Source of the DNA: Treponema sp.
GTDB taxonomy: Bacteria > Spirochaetota > Spirochaetia > Treponematales > Treponemataceae
Direction: 5' to 3'
Assembly (NCBI GenBank): GCA_016293915.1
Contig: JAEDCY010000003.1
Coordinates: forward strand, 62,001-126,000
DNA: 64,000 bases
Position numbers and translations under genes: made by a program. Positions 24,440-32,282 of the stretch are shown here, in pieces (position 1 is the first letter of the stretch; each line of letters opens with the position of its first letter). The notes under the pieces were generated by a model. The model worked only from the letters and a program-made list of their open reading frames with translations, had not been told where the DNA came from and made no database searches.

Positions 24440-24652
24440 CTACTTATTCTCGCCGGCGAGTTCTTTCGCACGGATAAACGTATTAAGGCGTGCGATTTCG
24501 CGGCGCATAGTACGTTTCTGCATTGGGTTATCTACATGGGAAATTACCATCTTGAAACGGAGATCCATGTATTCCTTTTTCAACTCATCACGTTTAGCTA
24601 CGAGTTCTTTATAAGACAGTTCTTTATCGTTCTTTTTCTTTGAATCAGCCAT
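24440..24652 (-). CDS. rpmC: 50S ribosomal protein L29
   Basis: Small helical protein at the exit tunnel. SYKELVAKRDELKKEYMDLR and MQKRTMRREIARLNTFIRAK give the L29 pattern. An upstream in-frame ATG would start inside rplP; AGGAGG precedes the ATG at 24652, giving 70 aa, the usual length. Confidence 0.94.
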   Translation of the reverse strand: MADSKKKNDKELSYKELVAKRDELKKEYMDLRFKMVISHVDNPMQKRTMRREIARLNTFIRAKELAGENK

Positions 24653-24662
24653 CTTATTCCTC

Positions 24663-25082
24663 CTAGTCGCGTGTTGGCTTGTAAGCAATCTTTGTTATAA
24701 CTGGAAGCTTATCAGCTGCAAGCTCAAGAGCTCTGTGTGCAAGCTTAATATCTACGCCTCCAACTTCGAACAAAATCATACCCGGTTTGATAACAGCTGC
24801 CCAGTGATCTGGAGCACCCTTACCCTTACCCATACGAACTTCAGCTGGTTTCTTTGTAATAGGCTTGTCTGGGAAAATACGAATCCAAACATTACCTTTA
24901 CGATCCAACTTACGGTTGATGGCAACACGGGCTGCCTCGATTACTCTGGCATCAAGCCAGGTTGGTTCCATTGCAACAAGTGCAATCTCGCCAAAATCAA
25001 TGTTATTATCGCGTGTCGCATTTCCTTTTTCACGACCGCGCTGTACCTTACGGTGAATTACTCTTTTTGGACTAAGTGGCAT
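24663..25082 (-). CDS. rplP: 50S ribosomal protein L16
   Basis: Contacts the A-site tRNA elbow. Begins MPLSPKRVIHRKVQRGREKG; WIRIFPDKPITKKPAEVRMG and GKGAPDHWAAVIKPGMILFE are diagnostic. 139 aa. Two bases after rpsC. Confidence 0.97.
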   Translation of the reverse strand: MPLSPKRVIHRKVQRGREKGNATRDNNIDFGEIALVAMEPTWLDARVIEAARVAINRKLDRKGNVWIRIFPDKPITKKPAEVRMGKGKGAPDHWAAVIKPGMILFEVGGVDIKLAHRALELAADKLPVITKIAYKPTRD

Positions 25083-25084
25083 AA

Positions 25085-25828
25085 CTAACTCCTTGCCTTT
25101 TTAGCAGGTTCAGAACCCTCAGTCTTTTCAGCTGCCTGACGAGCTGGACGTCTTGGTTTCTTAACGAGCTGACCAGCATCTTCGTTGTGATCGATACCGT
25201 AGTTCATACCATTGTAAACCCATACCTTAATACCGATTTTACCGTATGTAGTAAGAGCTTCGTATGTACCATAGTCGATATCAGCACGAAGTGTATGAAG
25301 AGGAACTCGTCCTTCCTTGTGCTCTTCAGTACGAGACATATCTGCTCCACCGAGACGACCACTAAGACGAACCTTTACACCCTGTGCACCAGCACGCATT
25401 GCGTTGCTTACAGCCTGCTTCATAGCCTTGCGGAATGAACCACGACCTACAAGCTGACGACCAATATTCTGAGCAATCAAGTTTGCGTTCAAGTCAGCGC
25501 GCTTGATTTCCTTAATCTTGATCTGAACTTTCTTTGTAAGCTGCTTCTGAATATCTGCACTAATCTTTTCGATTGATGCACCTTTAACACCAATAATTAC
25601 ACCAGGACGAGCTGTGTGAATTACGATTGTAACGCGCTGTGGATGGCGTACAATTTCAATTTCAGCTATATCTGCATTTTTACATTCTGGAAGTTCAGAA
25701 ACCATTTTACGAATCTTAATATCTTCAAGAACTAAATCTGCATATTCACGTGGATCTGCATACCAGCGTGACTGCCATGTTTTGTTTACGCCAAGGCGCA
25801 AACCAATAGGATTAACTTTCTGTCCCAC
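25085..25828 (-). CDS. rpsC: 30S ribosomal protein S3
   Basis: mRNA-entry-site protein with a KH domain (GVIIGVKGASIEKISADIQK). The start is GTG at 25828 (VGQKVNPIGLRLGVNKTW, where homologues begin MGQKVNP), one base after the rplV stop and preceded by GGGGG. A longer reading from 25852 would overlap rplV and has no homology. The C-terminus carries about 20 extra residues rich in Ala, Glu and Lys. 247 aa. Confidence 0.95.
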   Translation of the reverse strand: MGQKVNPIGLRLGVNKTWQSRWYADPREYADLVLEDIKIRKMVSELPECKNADIAEIEIVRHPQRVTIVIHTARPGVIIGVKGASIEKISADIQKQLTKKVQIKIKEIKRADLNANLIAQNIGRQLVGRGSFRKAMKQAVSNAMRAGAQGVKVRLSGRLGGADMSRTEEHKEGRVPLHTLRADIDYGTYEALTTYGKIGIKVWVYNGMNYGIDHNEDAGQLVKKPRRPARQAAEKTEGSEPAKKARS

Positions 25829-25829
25829 T

Positions 25830-26186
25830 TTATTCCCCCGCCTTCTCGTCAACGATGACGGTAATATGACACATACGCTTCAAAAGCTGATCTGCACGAC
25901 CACGTGCGCGGAACCAAACTCTCTTGAGTCTTGGACCTTCATCAACTCTAATTTCTTTTACGTAAAGCATATCTTCATCCAACTTACTGTTCTGGTTAAG
26001 TGCATTTGCAGCAGCAGACTTCAAAGTAGCACTAATCAAAGTTGCACCTTTCTGTGGCATGTTTGCCAAGATAGCCATAGCTTCAGTATAGGATTTCTGA
26101 TTAATTACATGAGCAACTGGGCGAACCTTTGTTGGAGATGCAATCAGGAACTTAGAAGTGGCTACATAACCTTTTTTCTCAGCCAT
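25830..26186 (-). CDS. rplV: 50S ribosomal protein L22
   Basis: Lines the exit tunnel; its beta-hairpin tip is a macrolide-resistance site. Begins MAEKKGYVATSKFLIASPTK; NQNSKLDEDMLYVKEIRVDE and WFRARGRADQLLKRMCHITV are typical. The ATG at 26186, after AGGTGG, is preferred to the GTG three codons upstream. 118 aa. Confidence 0.95.
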   Translation of the reverse strand: MAEKKGYVATSKFLIASPTKVRPVAHVINQKSYTEAMAILANMPQKGATLISATLKSAAANALNQNSKLDEDMLYVKEIRVDEGPRLKRVWFRARGRADQLLKRMCHITVIVDEKAGE

Positions 26187-26202
26187 AATATCCACCTATT
26201 TA

Positions 26203-26484
26203 TTAGCCTTTAGAGGCAGTTTTGTCTGAACCACCATGGCCCTTGAATGTACGAGTTGGTGCAAATTCACCAAGCTTATGTCCAACAAGGTTTTCTGTAA
26301 TATACACAGGAATCCATGATTTACCATTATAAACAGAGATTGTATTACCTACCATCTCTGGGATTATTGTTGAGCAGCGAGAATATGTTTTAATCATTTT
26401 TCTGTCTGCTTCTTTATTCATTGCCTGAACCTTTTTGTAAAGAGATTTCTCTACGAAAGGTCCTTTCTTAACAGATCTTGACAC
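26203..26484 (-). CDS. rpsS: 30S ribosomal protein S19
   Basis: 30S head protein. MSRSVKKGPFVEKSLYKKVQ, then TYSRCSTIIPEMVGNTISVY and LGEFAPTRTFKGHGG are diagnostic. 93 aa. Confidence 0.98.
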   Translation of the reverse strand: MSRSVKKGPFVEKSLYKKVQAMNKEADRKMIKTYSRCSTIIPEMVGNTISVYNGKSWIPVYITENLVGHKLGEFAPTRTFKGHGGSDKTASKG

Positions 26485-26501
26485 GATTATCTCCTCTGCG
26501 A

Positions 26502-27326
26502 CTACTTCTTACGACGACTAACAATGAACTTGCTAGAAGTCTTTCTCTTGTTACGAGTCTGGTAACCTTTACAAGGCTGTCCCCAAGGAGTAACTGGGTT
26601 ACGTCCCTTACCAGCACCTTCACCACCACCAAGTGGATGATCAACCGGGTTCATAGCCATACCGCGTACTGTAGGGCGGATACCCATCCAGCGCTTATGA
26701 CCGGCTTTACCAAGTTTAACGTTCATGTGCTCTTCGTTTCCTACAACACCGATTGTAGCGTAGCACTTTCCGTTAATCTTTCTCATTTCACTTGAAGGCA
26801 AGCGAACGATAACGTAGTCACCTTCGCGACCTGCAATCATTGCACTAGCACCAGCAGAACGAACAAGCTGTCCACCCTGACCAAGTGTCAATTCAATGTT
26901 ATGAATAGTGAAACCAACTGGAATTGCATTCAGAGGAAGTGCATTTCCAACTGTTGGAGCTGCGTTTTCGCCAGAAATAATCTTCTGACCAACCTGCAAG
27001 CCCTTTGGCGCGATGATATAACGTTTATCACCGTCTGCATAATAAATCAAAGCGATGTTAGCACTTCTGTTTGGATCGTATTCGATTGTCTTTACGGTTC
27101 CAGGAATTCCATGCTTATCACGCTTGAAATCTATATCACGATAGCGTCTCTTGTGACCGCCACCCTGATGACGTACAGAAATACGACCACCAGCTCCGCG
27201 TCCTGCATGAGACTTACGACCTGACACCAAAGTTTTCTCGGGTCTATCAGTTGTCAGTTCGTCACGACGCAAGTCTACACGTCCACGTGTACCTGCTGTC
27301 ATTGGCTTAAATACTTTAAGAGCCAT
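26502..27326 (-). CDS. rplB: 50S ribosomal protein L2
   Basis: Essential for subunit joining and peptidyl transfer. GAGGRISVRHQGGGHKRRYR and the conserved C-terminal region VRGMAMNPVDHPLGGGEGAG, including the His that is conserved in all L2 proteins, are present. 274 aa, normal. Confidence 0.98.
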   Translation of the reverse strand: MALKVFKPMTAGTRGRVDLRRDELTTDRPEKTLVSGRKSHAGRGAGGRISVRHQGGGHKRRYRDIDFKRDKHGIPGTVKTIEYDPNRSANIALIYYADGDKRYIIAPKGLQVGQKIISGENAAPTVGNALPLNAIPVGFTIHNIELTLGQGGQLVRSAGASAMIAGREGDYVIVRLPSSEMRKINGKCYATIGVVGNEEHMNVKLGKAGHKRWMGIRPTVRGMAMNPVDHPLGGGEGAGKGRNPVTPWGQPCKGYQTRNKRKTSSKFIVSRRKK

Positions 27327-27352
27327 TTTATATCCCCTTAATTCCTACCAGA

Positions 27353-27637
27353 TTATACACCTTCGAAGGCTGCAATTGTTTCGCCTTCAGCGAGACGAAC
27401 GATAGCTTTCTTGTAAGATGCTGTACGACCTGGTCTTCCACGAAGTCGTTTCATTTTTCCAAGCACATTCATTGTTGTGCAGTCAACTACCTTTACCTTA
27501 AACAAGCGTGTAACAGCTTCTTTAATCTGTGTCTTTGTAGCATCAGGGCGAACGATGAATACATATTTATTCTGTTCGCGCAACATGCTTGCCTTTTCAG
27601 AAACAACAGGCCTAATAAGAATATCTTCGTAATTCAT
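27353..27637 (-). CDS. rplW: 50S ribosomal protein L23
   Basis: Exit-tunnel protein and docking site for trigger factor and SRP. ILIRPVVSEKASMLREQNKY, then ATKTQIKEAVTRLFKVKVVD match L23. 94 aa. The start overlaps the rplD stop by one base. Confidence 0.96.
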   Translation of the reverse strand: MNYEDILIRPVVSEKASMLREQNKYVFIVRPDATKTQIKEAVTRLFKVKVVDCTTMNVLGKMKRLRGRPGRTASYKKAIVRLAEGETIAAFEGV

Positions 27638-28275
27638 TATTTAGCCTCCTTATCTTCAGCATAAAAGTCTGACAGATTTTTTACAGCTGATTCAAGGATG
27701 ATTACCTTGCGTCCGTAGAACAAAGTGTGTGCTTCGAGACGGTTGTAAGCAAGGAATGAGAGGTTAGGAATATTGCGTCCTGCCTGCTTAATCTTTGCGT
27801 CATCATCTTTAAGAATCAAAACAGTTCTTTCGTCCTTAGCGAAGTTATTAAGAATAGCTGCCAAGTCCTTTGTTTTACCACTTTCAACAGTAAAATCTTC
27901 TACAACTGTAAGTCTGTCACCCTGAGCATGTGCACTCAAGATTGACTTCATAGCAAGTCTCTTTTCTTTCTTTGGAATTGAATAGCTGAAATCTCTTGGT
28001 TTTGGTCCGAAAATTGTACCACCACCCACTGTAATTGGAGACTTCTTATCACCACGACGTGCGTTACCAGTTCCCTTCTGCTTATAAGGCTTATTATTAG
28101 AACCATGAACTTCTGCACGAGTTTTTGTACAAGCAGTACCAACACGTTTGTTAGCTAATTCATTTGTAATAGCGTAATAGATTACGTCGTCATTAACTGG
28201 AAGACCGAATACTTTATCATCAAGATTGATTGTACGCAGCTCTTTACCAGAAGTTGAATATACTTTCTTTTCCAT
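27637..28275 (-). CDS. rplD: 50S ribosomal protein L4
   Basis: Tunnel-constriction protein. The conserved loop KPYKQKGTGNARRGDKKSPI and GGGTIFGPKPRDFSYSIPKK are diagnostic. 212 aa. In E. coli L4 also represses the S10 operon; no homologous leader is claimed here. Confidence 0.97.
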   Translation of the reverse strand: MEKKVYSTSGKELRTINLDDKVFGLPVNDDVIYYAITNELANKRVGTACTKTRAEVHGSNNKPYKQKGTGNARRGDKKSPITVGGGTIFGPKPRDFSYSIPKKEKRLAMKSILSAHAQGDRLTVVEDFTVESGKTKDLAAILNNFAKDERTVLILKDDDAKIKQAGRNIPNLSFLAYNRLEAHTLFYGRKVIILESAVKNLSDFYAEDKEAK

Positions 28276-28285
28276 ATTCTATCTC

Positions 28286-28906
28286 CTATTTCTTTACTGC
28301 GGACTTAACGATGAGTGTACAGTCCTTATTTCCAGGAACAGCACCACGAACCATAATTACCTTGAGCTCTGGATCAACTTTAACAATCTTCAGATTCTGC
28401 ACAGTAACTCTTTTGAATCCCATGTGTCCAGGAAGCTTAATATTCTTGAATGAGTGACCTGGAGTTGTACATTCTCCTGTACCACCCGGCTCACGATGGA
28501 ACTTAGAACCGTGTGTAGCACGTCCACCATGAAAGCCCCATCTCTTCATAACACCCTGGAAACCCTTACCTTTTGATGTAGCTGTTACATCGAGGAAACG
28601 GCTACCTTCAAAGAGCTCAAGACCAACAACATCTCCAATATTTACTTCTTTTTCGAAGTTGCGGAACTCTTTCAAGTGACGCTTTGGAGTAATGTTTTCT
28701 GGGAATTGTCCGGCATATGCTTTGCTTGCTCTTGAAGCTTTCATATCATCAAGACCAAGAACAACTGCATCATAACCGCAATTTTCCTTTGTTTTCTTGG
28801 CAACAACAACATTAGGCTCGACCTGGATTACGGTTACTGGTGTCAGATTTCCGCTTTCGTCGAATATCTGTGTCATGCCAACTTTCTTTGCAATCAGACC
28901 TTTCAT
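28286..28906 (-). CDS. rplC: 50S ribosomal protein L3
   Basis: Early assembly protein near the peptidyl-transferase centre. MKGLIAKKVGMTQIFDESGN, GKGFQGVMKRWGFHGGRATH and the PGHMG loop are all present. 206 aa. The Shine-Dalgarno (AGGAG) lies next to one arm of a nine-base inverted repeat in the 126-bp spacer after rpsJ. Confidence 0.97.
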   Translation of the reverse strand: MKGLIAKKVGMTQIFDESGNLTPVTVIQVEPNVVVAKKTKENCGYDAVVLGLDDMKASRASKAYAGQFPENITPKRHLKEFRNFEKEVNIGDVVGLELFEGSRFLDVTATSKGKGFQGVMKRWGFHGGRATHGSKFHREPGGTGECTTPGHSFKNIKLPGHMGFKRVTVQNLKIVKVDPELKVIMVRGAVPGNKDCTLIVKSAVKK

Positions 28907-28919
28907 TCTGATATCTCCT

Positions 28920-28983
28920 ATTTGGGATTTTGCTACTACCTTTTCACAAAACTCCCTTATTATTACAGGCCGTCATCCCAAAT
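28920..28983 (-). promoter_or_regulatory. Inverted repeat in the rpsJ-rplC spacer next to the rplC ribosome-binding site
   Basis: ATTTGGGAT (minus strand, from 28983-28975) can pair with ATCCCAAAT (28928-28920), with a 46-base loop. The second arm ends three bases or fewer from the AGGAG of rplC, so pairing could limit ribosome access. Confidence 0.45.
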
Positions 28984-29032
28984 CCAGAGGGACCGTACCT
29001 AAAATTATAACCACTATAATGTGGGATTTACA

Positions 29033-29341
29033 CTACTGTGTAATTACTACGTCTACACCGGCAGGAAGCTCAAGCTTCATCAGTGAATCCATAACGTCCT
29101 GTGAAGGATTCATTATGTCAATAAGGCGTTTATGTGTACGCATTTCAAACTGCTCACGTGACTTCTTGTTTACGTGTGGTGAGCGAAGTACAGTCACCTT
29201 GTTGATTCTTGTAGGAAGAGGGATAGGACCTGAAACCTTAGCTCCCGCTTTCTGTACAGTCTGCACGATGGCTTTAGCACTCTGGTCGATCAGAACTGCA
29301 TCAAATGCACGAAGTCTGACACGAATTTTTCCATTAGCCAT
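29033..29341 (-). CDS. rpsJ: 30S ribosomal protein S10
   Basis: 30S head protein that also binds NusB in antitermination. KIRVRLRAFDAVLIDQSAKA, SGPIPLPTRINKVTVLRSPH and HKRLIDIMNP are typical. 102 aa. It follows tuf by 72 bp and opens the S10 gene run. Confidence 0.98.
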   Translation of the reverse strand: MANGKIRVRLRAFDAVLIDQSAKAIVQTVQKAGAKVSGPIPLPTRINKVTVLRSPHVNKKSREQFEMRTHKRLIDIMNPSQDVMDSLMKLELPAGVDVVITQ

Positions 29342-29365
29342 TTAATTTTACTCCTTTTTCACAAC

Positions 29366-29402
29366 AAACAGGCTGATAAACAATACCAGCCTGTCTGTTT
29401 GA
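29366..29402 (-). promoter_or_regulatory. Stem-loop between tuf and rpsJ
   Basis: On the minus strand CAGACAGGCTG, an 11-base loop, CAGCCTGTTTG. It is followed by TTGTTGTG, a poor T-run, so it is more likely an attenuator or processing site than a full terminator. Confidence 0.5.
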
Positions 29403-29413
29403 AAAAAATCTAA

Positions 29414-30598
29414 CTACTCAATAATCTTTGTAACCTGTCCAGAAGCGATTGTGTGACCGCCTTCACGGATAGCGAGCTTAAGACCTTCATCCATAGCGAT
29501 TGGGTGGATGAGTTCACCGATAACCTTTACGTTATCACCTGGTTTTACCATGTCTGTACCAGCTTCAAGTTCGATTGTTCCAGTAATATCTGTAGTTCTG
29601 AAGTAGAACTGTGGGCGATATCCTGTGAAGAATGGAGAGTGACGTCCACCCTCTTCCTTTGAAAGTACGTAAATCTGAGCTTCGAACTTTGTGTGTGGAG
29701 TGATAGACTTTGGTGCAGCAAGAACCTGTCCGCGAACAACGTCTTTCTTTTCAATACCACGGAGGAGGATACCAACGTTATCACCAGCCATACCCTGATC
29801 AAGAGTCTTCTGGAACATTTCGATACCTGTTACAGTTGTATCAGCTGTTGGGCGGATACCTACAATCTGTACAGCATCGTTCATATTTACAACACCACGC
29901 TCGATCTTTCCTGTTACTACAGTACCACGACCAGAGATAGTGAAGATGTCTTCGATTGGCATCAAGAATGGTTTCTGATCATCACGAACTGGATCATCGA
30001 ACCATGTATCCATAGCTGTAAGGAGCTCTTCGATACAAGCTGTGTTTTCTGGAGTTGGCTCGTTCAAAGCCTTGAATGCAGAACCCTTAATGATTGGAGT
30101 ATCTGCAGAGAATCCATACTCCTGGAGAGTATCTTTTACTTCTTCTACTACGAGTTCGAGAAGATCTGGATCATCAACCTGATCAACCTTGTTCAAGAAT
30201 ACGATGATCTTTGGTACACCTACCTGACGAGCGAGAAGCAAGTGCTCACGTGTCTGAGGCATAACTGAGTCTGGAGCAGATACTACGAGAATAGAACCAT
30301 CCATCTGAGCAGCACCAGTAATCATGTTCTTAATGTAGTCAGCATGTCCTGGGCAGTCGATATGAGCATAATGTCTCTTTTCTGACTGATACTCCAAGTG
30401 ACGAGTGTTGATTGTAATACCACGTTCCTTCTCTTCTGGAGCGTTATCAATTTCGTCATACTTAAGGGCCTTATCACCATATTTGTTAGCACAATATGAA
30501 GTGATAGCAGCTGAAAGTGTAGTCTTACCATGGTCTACGTGACCAATAGTACCAACGTTCATGTGAGGTTTAGTTCTAACGAACTTCTCCTTAGCCAT
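29414..30598 (-). CDS. tuf: Elongation factor Tu
   Basis: GTPase that delivers aminoacyl-tRNA to the ribosome. G1 motif GHVDHGKTT, G3 DCPGHADY and G4 NKVD are intact; domains 2 and 3 are complete (GRGTVVTGKIERGVVNMNDA; GGRHSPFFTGYRPQFYFRTT). Counting from the ATG at 30598, which has AGGAG seven bases before it, gives 394 aa, the standard length. It lies between rpsG and rpsJ with no fusA nearby, and has a leader of about 460 nt. Confidence 0.98.
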   Translation of the reverse strand: MAKEKFVRTKPHMNVGTIGHVDHGKTTLSAAITSYCANKYGDKALKYDEIDNAPEEKERGITINTRHLEYQSEKRHYAHIDCPGHADYIKNMITGAAQMDGSILVVSAPDSVMPQTREHLLLARQVGVPKIIVFLNKVDQVDDPDLLELVVEEVKDTLQEYGFSADTPIIKGSAFKALNEPTPENTACIEELLTAMDTWFDDPVRDDQKPFLMPIEDIFTISGRGTVVTGKIERGVVNMNDAVQIVGIRPTADTTVTGIEMFQKTLDQGMAGDNVGILLRGIEKKDVVRGQVLAAPKSITPHTKFEAQIYVLSKEEGGRHSPFFTGYRPQFYFRTTDITGTIELEAGTDMVKPGDNVKVIGELIHPIAMDEGLKLAIREGGHTIASGQVTKIIE

Positions 30599-31058
30599 GT
30601 TTTTCTCCTTGCCGGATTTAATATCGTCCTGACCCGGCATTATTATTTTTTATGTGCTGCACTTTAAGCCAGAATATGCAAGCATCTTTTACCAAGACCT
30701 GCAATATTCGCAGACACACTATTTGAAAGAGTAGATAATAATTGATAGAAACGGATAAGATAACATATTTCGTAACATTCCATATTATTCGAAATGTTAT
30801 AACCCGGTACCACCGATCATTATCACCTGACTGACAACTGGTTTGGTATATTCGAGTTTGGCTGTGATAGCCGCCAGGAACTCCCTAATCTGTTGTCTAT
30901 ATAATCATCACCAACGGTGAAAATTAACCTCATTAAGGGTCGCATCTACCTGAAAATCATTTCTGATTAACTTTACGGTGATGCCAATTCTGCTTAGCAG
31001 ACTTGCCTGACTTCTCAAAGAACCCAATACCCCTCATAAAATTCAAAAAAGGGCAAGT
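30599..31058 (-). promoter_or_regulatory. Long leader of tuf
   Basis: About 460 bp between a consensus promoter and the tuf start, with no intact gene. Seen in it: pairing between the 5' end (ACTTGCC) and GGCAAGT about 45 bases later; a T-box-like core GGTGGTACCG near 30808-30817; the inverted repeat TAACATT/AATGTTA (30773-30800); and a 35-codon open stretch on the minus strand (stop at 30799-30801) reading IREFLAAITAKLEYTKPVVS, which looks like decayed coding DNA. No known riboswitch is recognised with confidence. Confidence 0.5.
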
Positions 31059-31064
31059 TCAAAC

Positions 31065-31093
31065 AATATACAAAATTTAAAAAATAAATTCAA
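31065..31093 (-). promoter_or_regulatory. Sigma-70 promoter upstream of tuf
   Basis: TTGAAT (31088-31093), 17 bp, TATATT (31065-31070) on the minus strand, 70 bp after the rpsG terminator. It would transcribe the tuf leader and tuf. Confidence 0.7.
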
Positions 31094-31161
31094 GCGTTAA
31101 ATACTGAATTTATGAAAATAATGCAATTCTTCGCATTTATCACAAATCCGGTAAAAGCATT

Positions 31162-31199
31162 AAAAAAAAGGGAAATCACCCTGAGGTAATCTCCCTTTT
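31162..31199 (-). terminator. Intrinsic terminator of rpsL-rpsG
   Basis: Stem AAAGGGA...TCCCTTT with inner pairing GATTACC/GGTGATT, followed by a T8 run on the minus strand. It lies 20 bp after the rpsG stop. Confidence 0.85.
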
Positions 31200-31220
31200 A
31201 TAAATCAGGCAGCTATTAAA

Positions 31221-31691
31221 CTACCATCTGTAGTGAGCAAAAGCCTTGTTAGCTTCTGCCATCTTATGTACATCTTCACGCTTCTTGTAAGCAGTACCAG
31301 TGTTGTTGTAAGCATCAAGAAGTTCAGCAGCAAGTGTATCTGCCATTCCGTGTCCGCTTCTTGAACGAGCTGCATCAATGATCCATCTCATTGCAAGTGC
31401 TTCACGACGTGATTCACGAATTTCCATTGGAACCTGGTAAGTAGCACCACCAACGCGGCGTGACTTAACTTCAACCATAGGTTTAACATTTTCAAGAGCC
31501 TTAAGAAGCACTTCCAAAGGATCTTTATCTGTCTTAGCTTTAAGGTTATCCATTGCTTCGTAAACAATTTTTGTACAGATAGATTTCTTTCCATCCAACA
31601 TCATACGGCAAACGAATTTTGAAACAACCTTTGAGTTGTATTTAACATCCGGCAACATTGGACGTTCGATTGATTTCTTATGTCTTCCCAT
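31221..31691 (-). CDS. rpsG: 30S ribosomal protein S7
   Basis: Nucleates 30S head assembly. GGATYQVPMEIRESRREALA and AMRWIIDAARSRSGHGMADT are diagnostic. 156 aa. It follows rpsL by 12 bp; a terminator, not fusA, comes next. Confidence 0.97.
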   Translation of the reverse strand: MGRHKKSIERPMLPDVKYNSKVVSKFVCRMMLDGKKSICTKIVYEAMDNLKAKTDKDPLEVLLKALENVKPMVEVKSRRVGGATYQVPMEIRESRREALAMRWIIDAARSRSGHGMADTLAAELLDAYNNTGTAYKKREDVHKMAEANKAFAHYRW

Positions 31692-31703
31692 CTTAGTCCT
31701 CCA

Positions 31704-32078
31704 TTATGCCTTAGGTTTTTTAGCACCATACTTAGAGCGTCCGCGTTTGCGATCTTCAACTCCAAGAGTATCTTTTGTACCACGAATGATGTGATAACGT
31801 ACACCAGGGAGGTCCTTTACACGACCACCACGTACCAAAACTACTGAGTGTTCCTGCAAGTTGTGTCCAATACCTGGAATGTATGCAGTAACTTCAATAC
31901 CATTTGACAAGCGAACACGAGCAATCTTACGCAAAGCTGAGTTCGGCTTTTTAGGTGTCTGAGTCATAACACGTGTACAAACACCACGTTTCTGCGGACA
32001 AGAATCAAGAGCTGGAGCTTTTGTTCTGTTTGCAGCAGACTTACGACCCTGACGGATTAATTGATTAATTGTAGGCAT
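31704..32078 (-). CDS. rpsL: 30S ribosomal protein S12
   Basis: Decoding-site protein. TPKKPNSALRKIARVRLSNG includes the streptomycin-site Lys residues of the sensitive form, and GRVKDLPGVRYHIIRGTKDT the second site, also wild type. 124 aa. Starts its own unit after the rpoC terminator. Confidence 0.98.
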   Translation of the reverse strand: MPTINQLIRQGRKSAANRTKAPALDSCPQKRGVCTRVMTQTPKKPNSALRKIARVRLSNGIEVTAYIPGIGHNLQEHSVVLVRGGRVKDLPGVRYHIIRGTKDTLGVEDRKRGRSKYGAKKPKA

Positions 32079-32147
32079 CGCCTATTCTCCTGTTTGATCC
32101 GGCAGCACTCCGGAATATAAAACCCTTCAAAAAGGATAGGTTTAAAG

Positions 32148-32176
32148 ATTATAGTAAATTCAAAAAATGAATTCAA
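32148..32176 (-). promoter_or_regulatory. Sigma-70 promoter of rpsL-rpsG
   Basis: TTGAAT (32171-32176), 17 bp, TATAAT (32148-32153) on the minus strand, about 70 bp before rpsL and after the rpoC terminator. Confidence 0.75.
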
Positions 32177-32210
32177 CTGAATTTCAATGAATTTATATGA
32201 AATTCATTGA

Positions 32211-32256
32211 AAAAAAAAGAGGCTGGCAGCTGAATTTTGCATTCAGTCTGTCAGCC
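32211..32256 (-). terminator. Intrinsic terminator of the rpoBC operon
   Basis: Long stem: GGCTGACAGACTGAAT pairs with ATTCAGCTGCCAGCC around a GCAAA loop (32221-32256), followed on the minus strand by a run of nine T. It lies 26 bp past the rpoC stop. Confidence 0.92.
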
Positions 32257-32282
32257 CCCTCCTTTATTTATCTGATAACGAA

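Noticed and set aside
29693..30268. 191-codon plus-strand ORF opposite tuf
   Set aside because: It is the antisense of a highly conserved gene, with Cys- and Trp-rich composition and no ribosome-binding site; a by-product of codon bias.
30780..30890. 5S rRNA-like look of the tuf leader (CCTGGCGGC and GGTGGTACCGGG)
   Set aside because: The distance between the two segments is about 10 nt shorter than in 5S rRNA, the central conserved CCGAAC segment is at the wrong place, and the ends do not pair.
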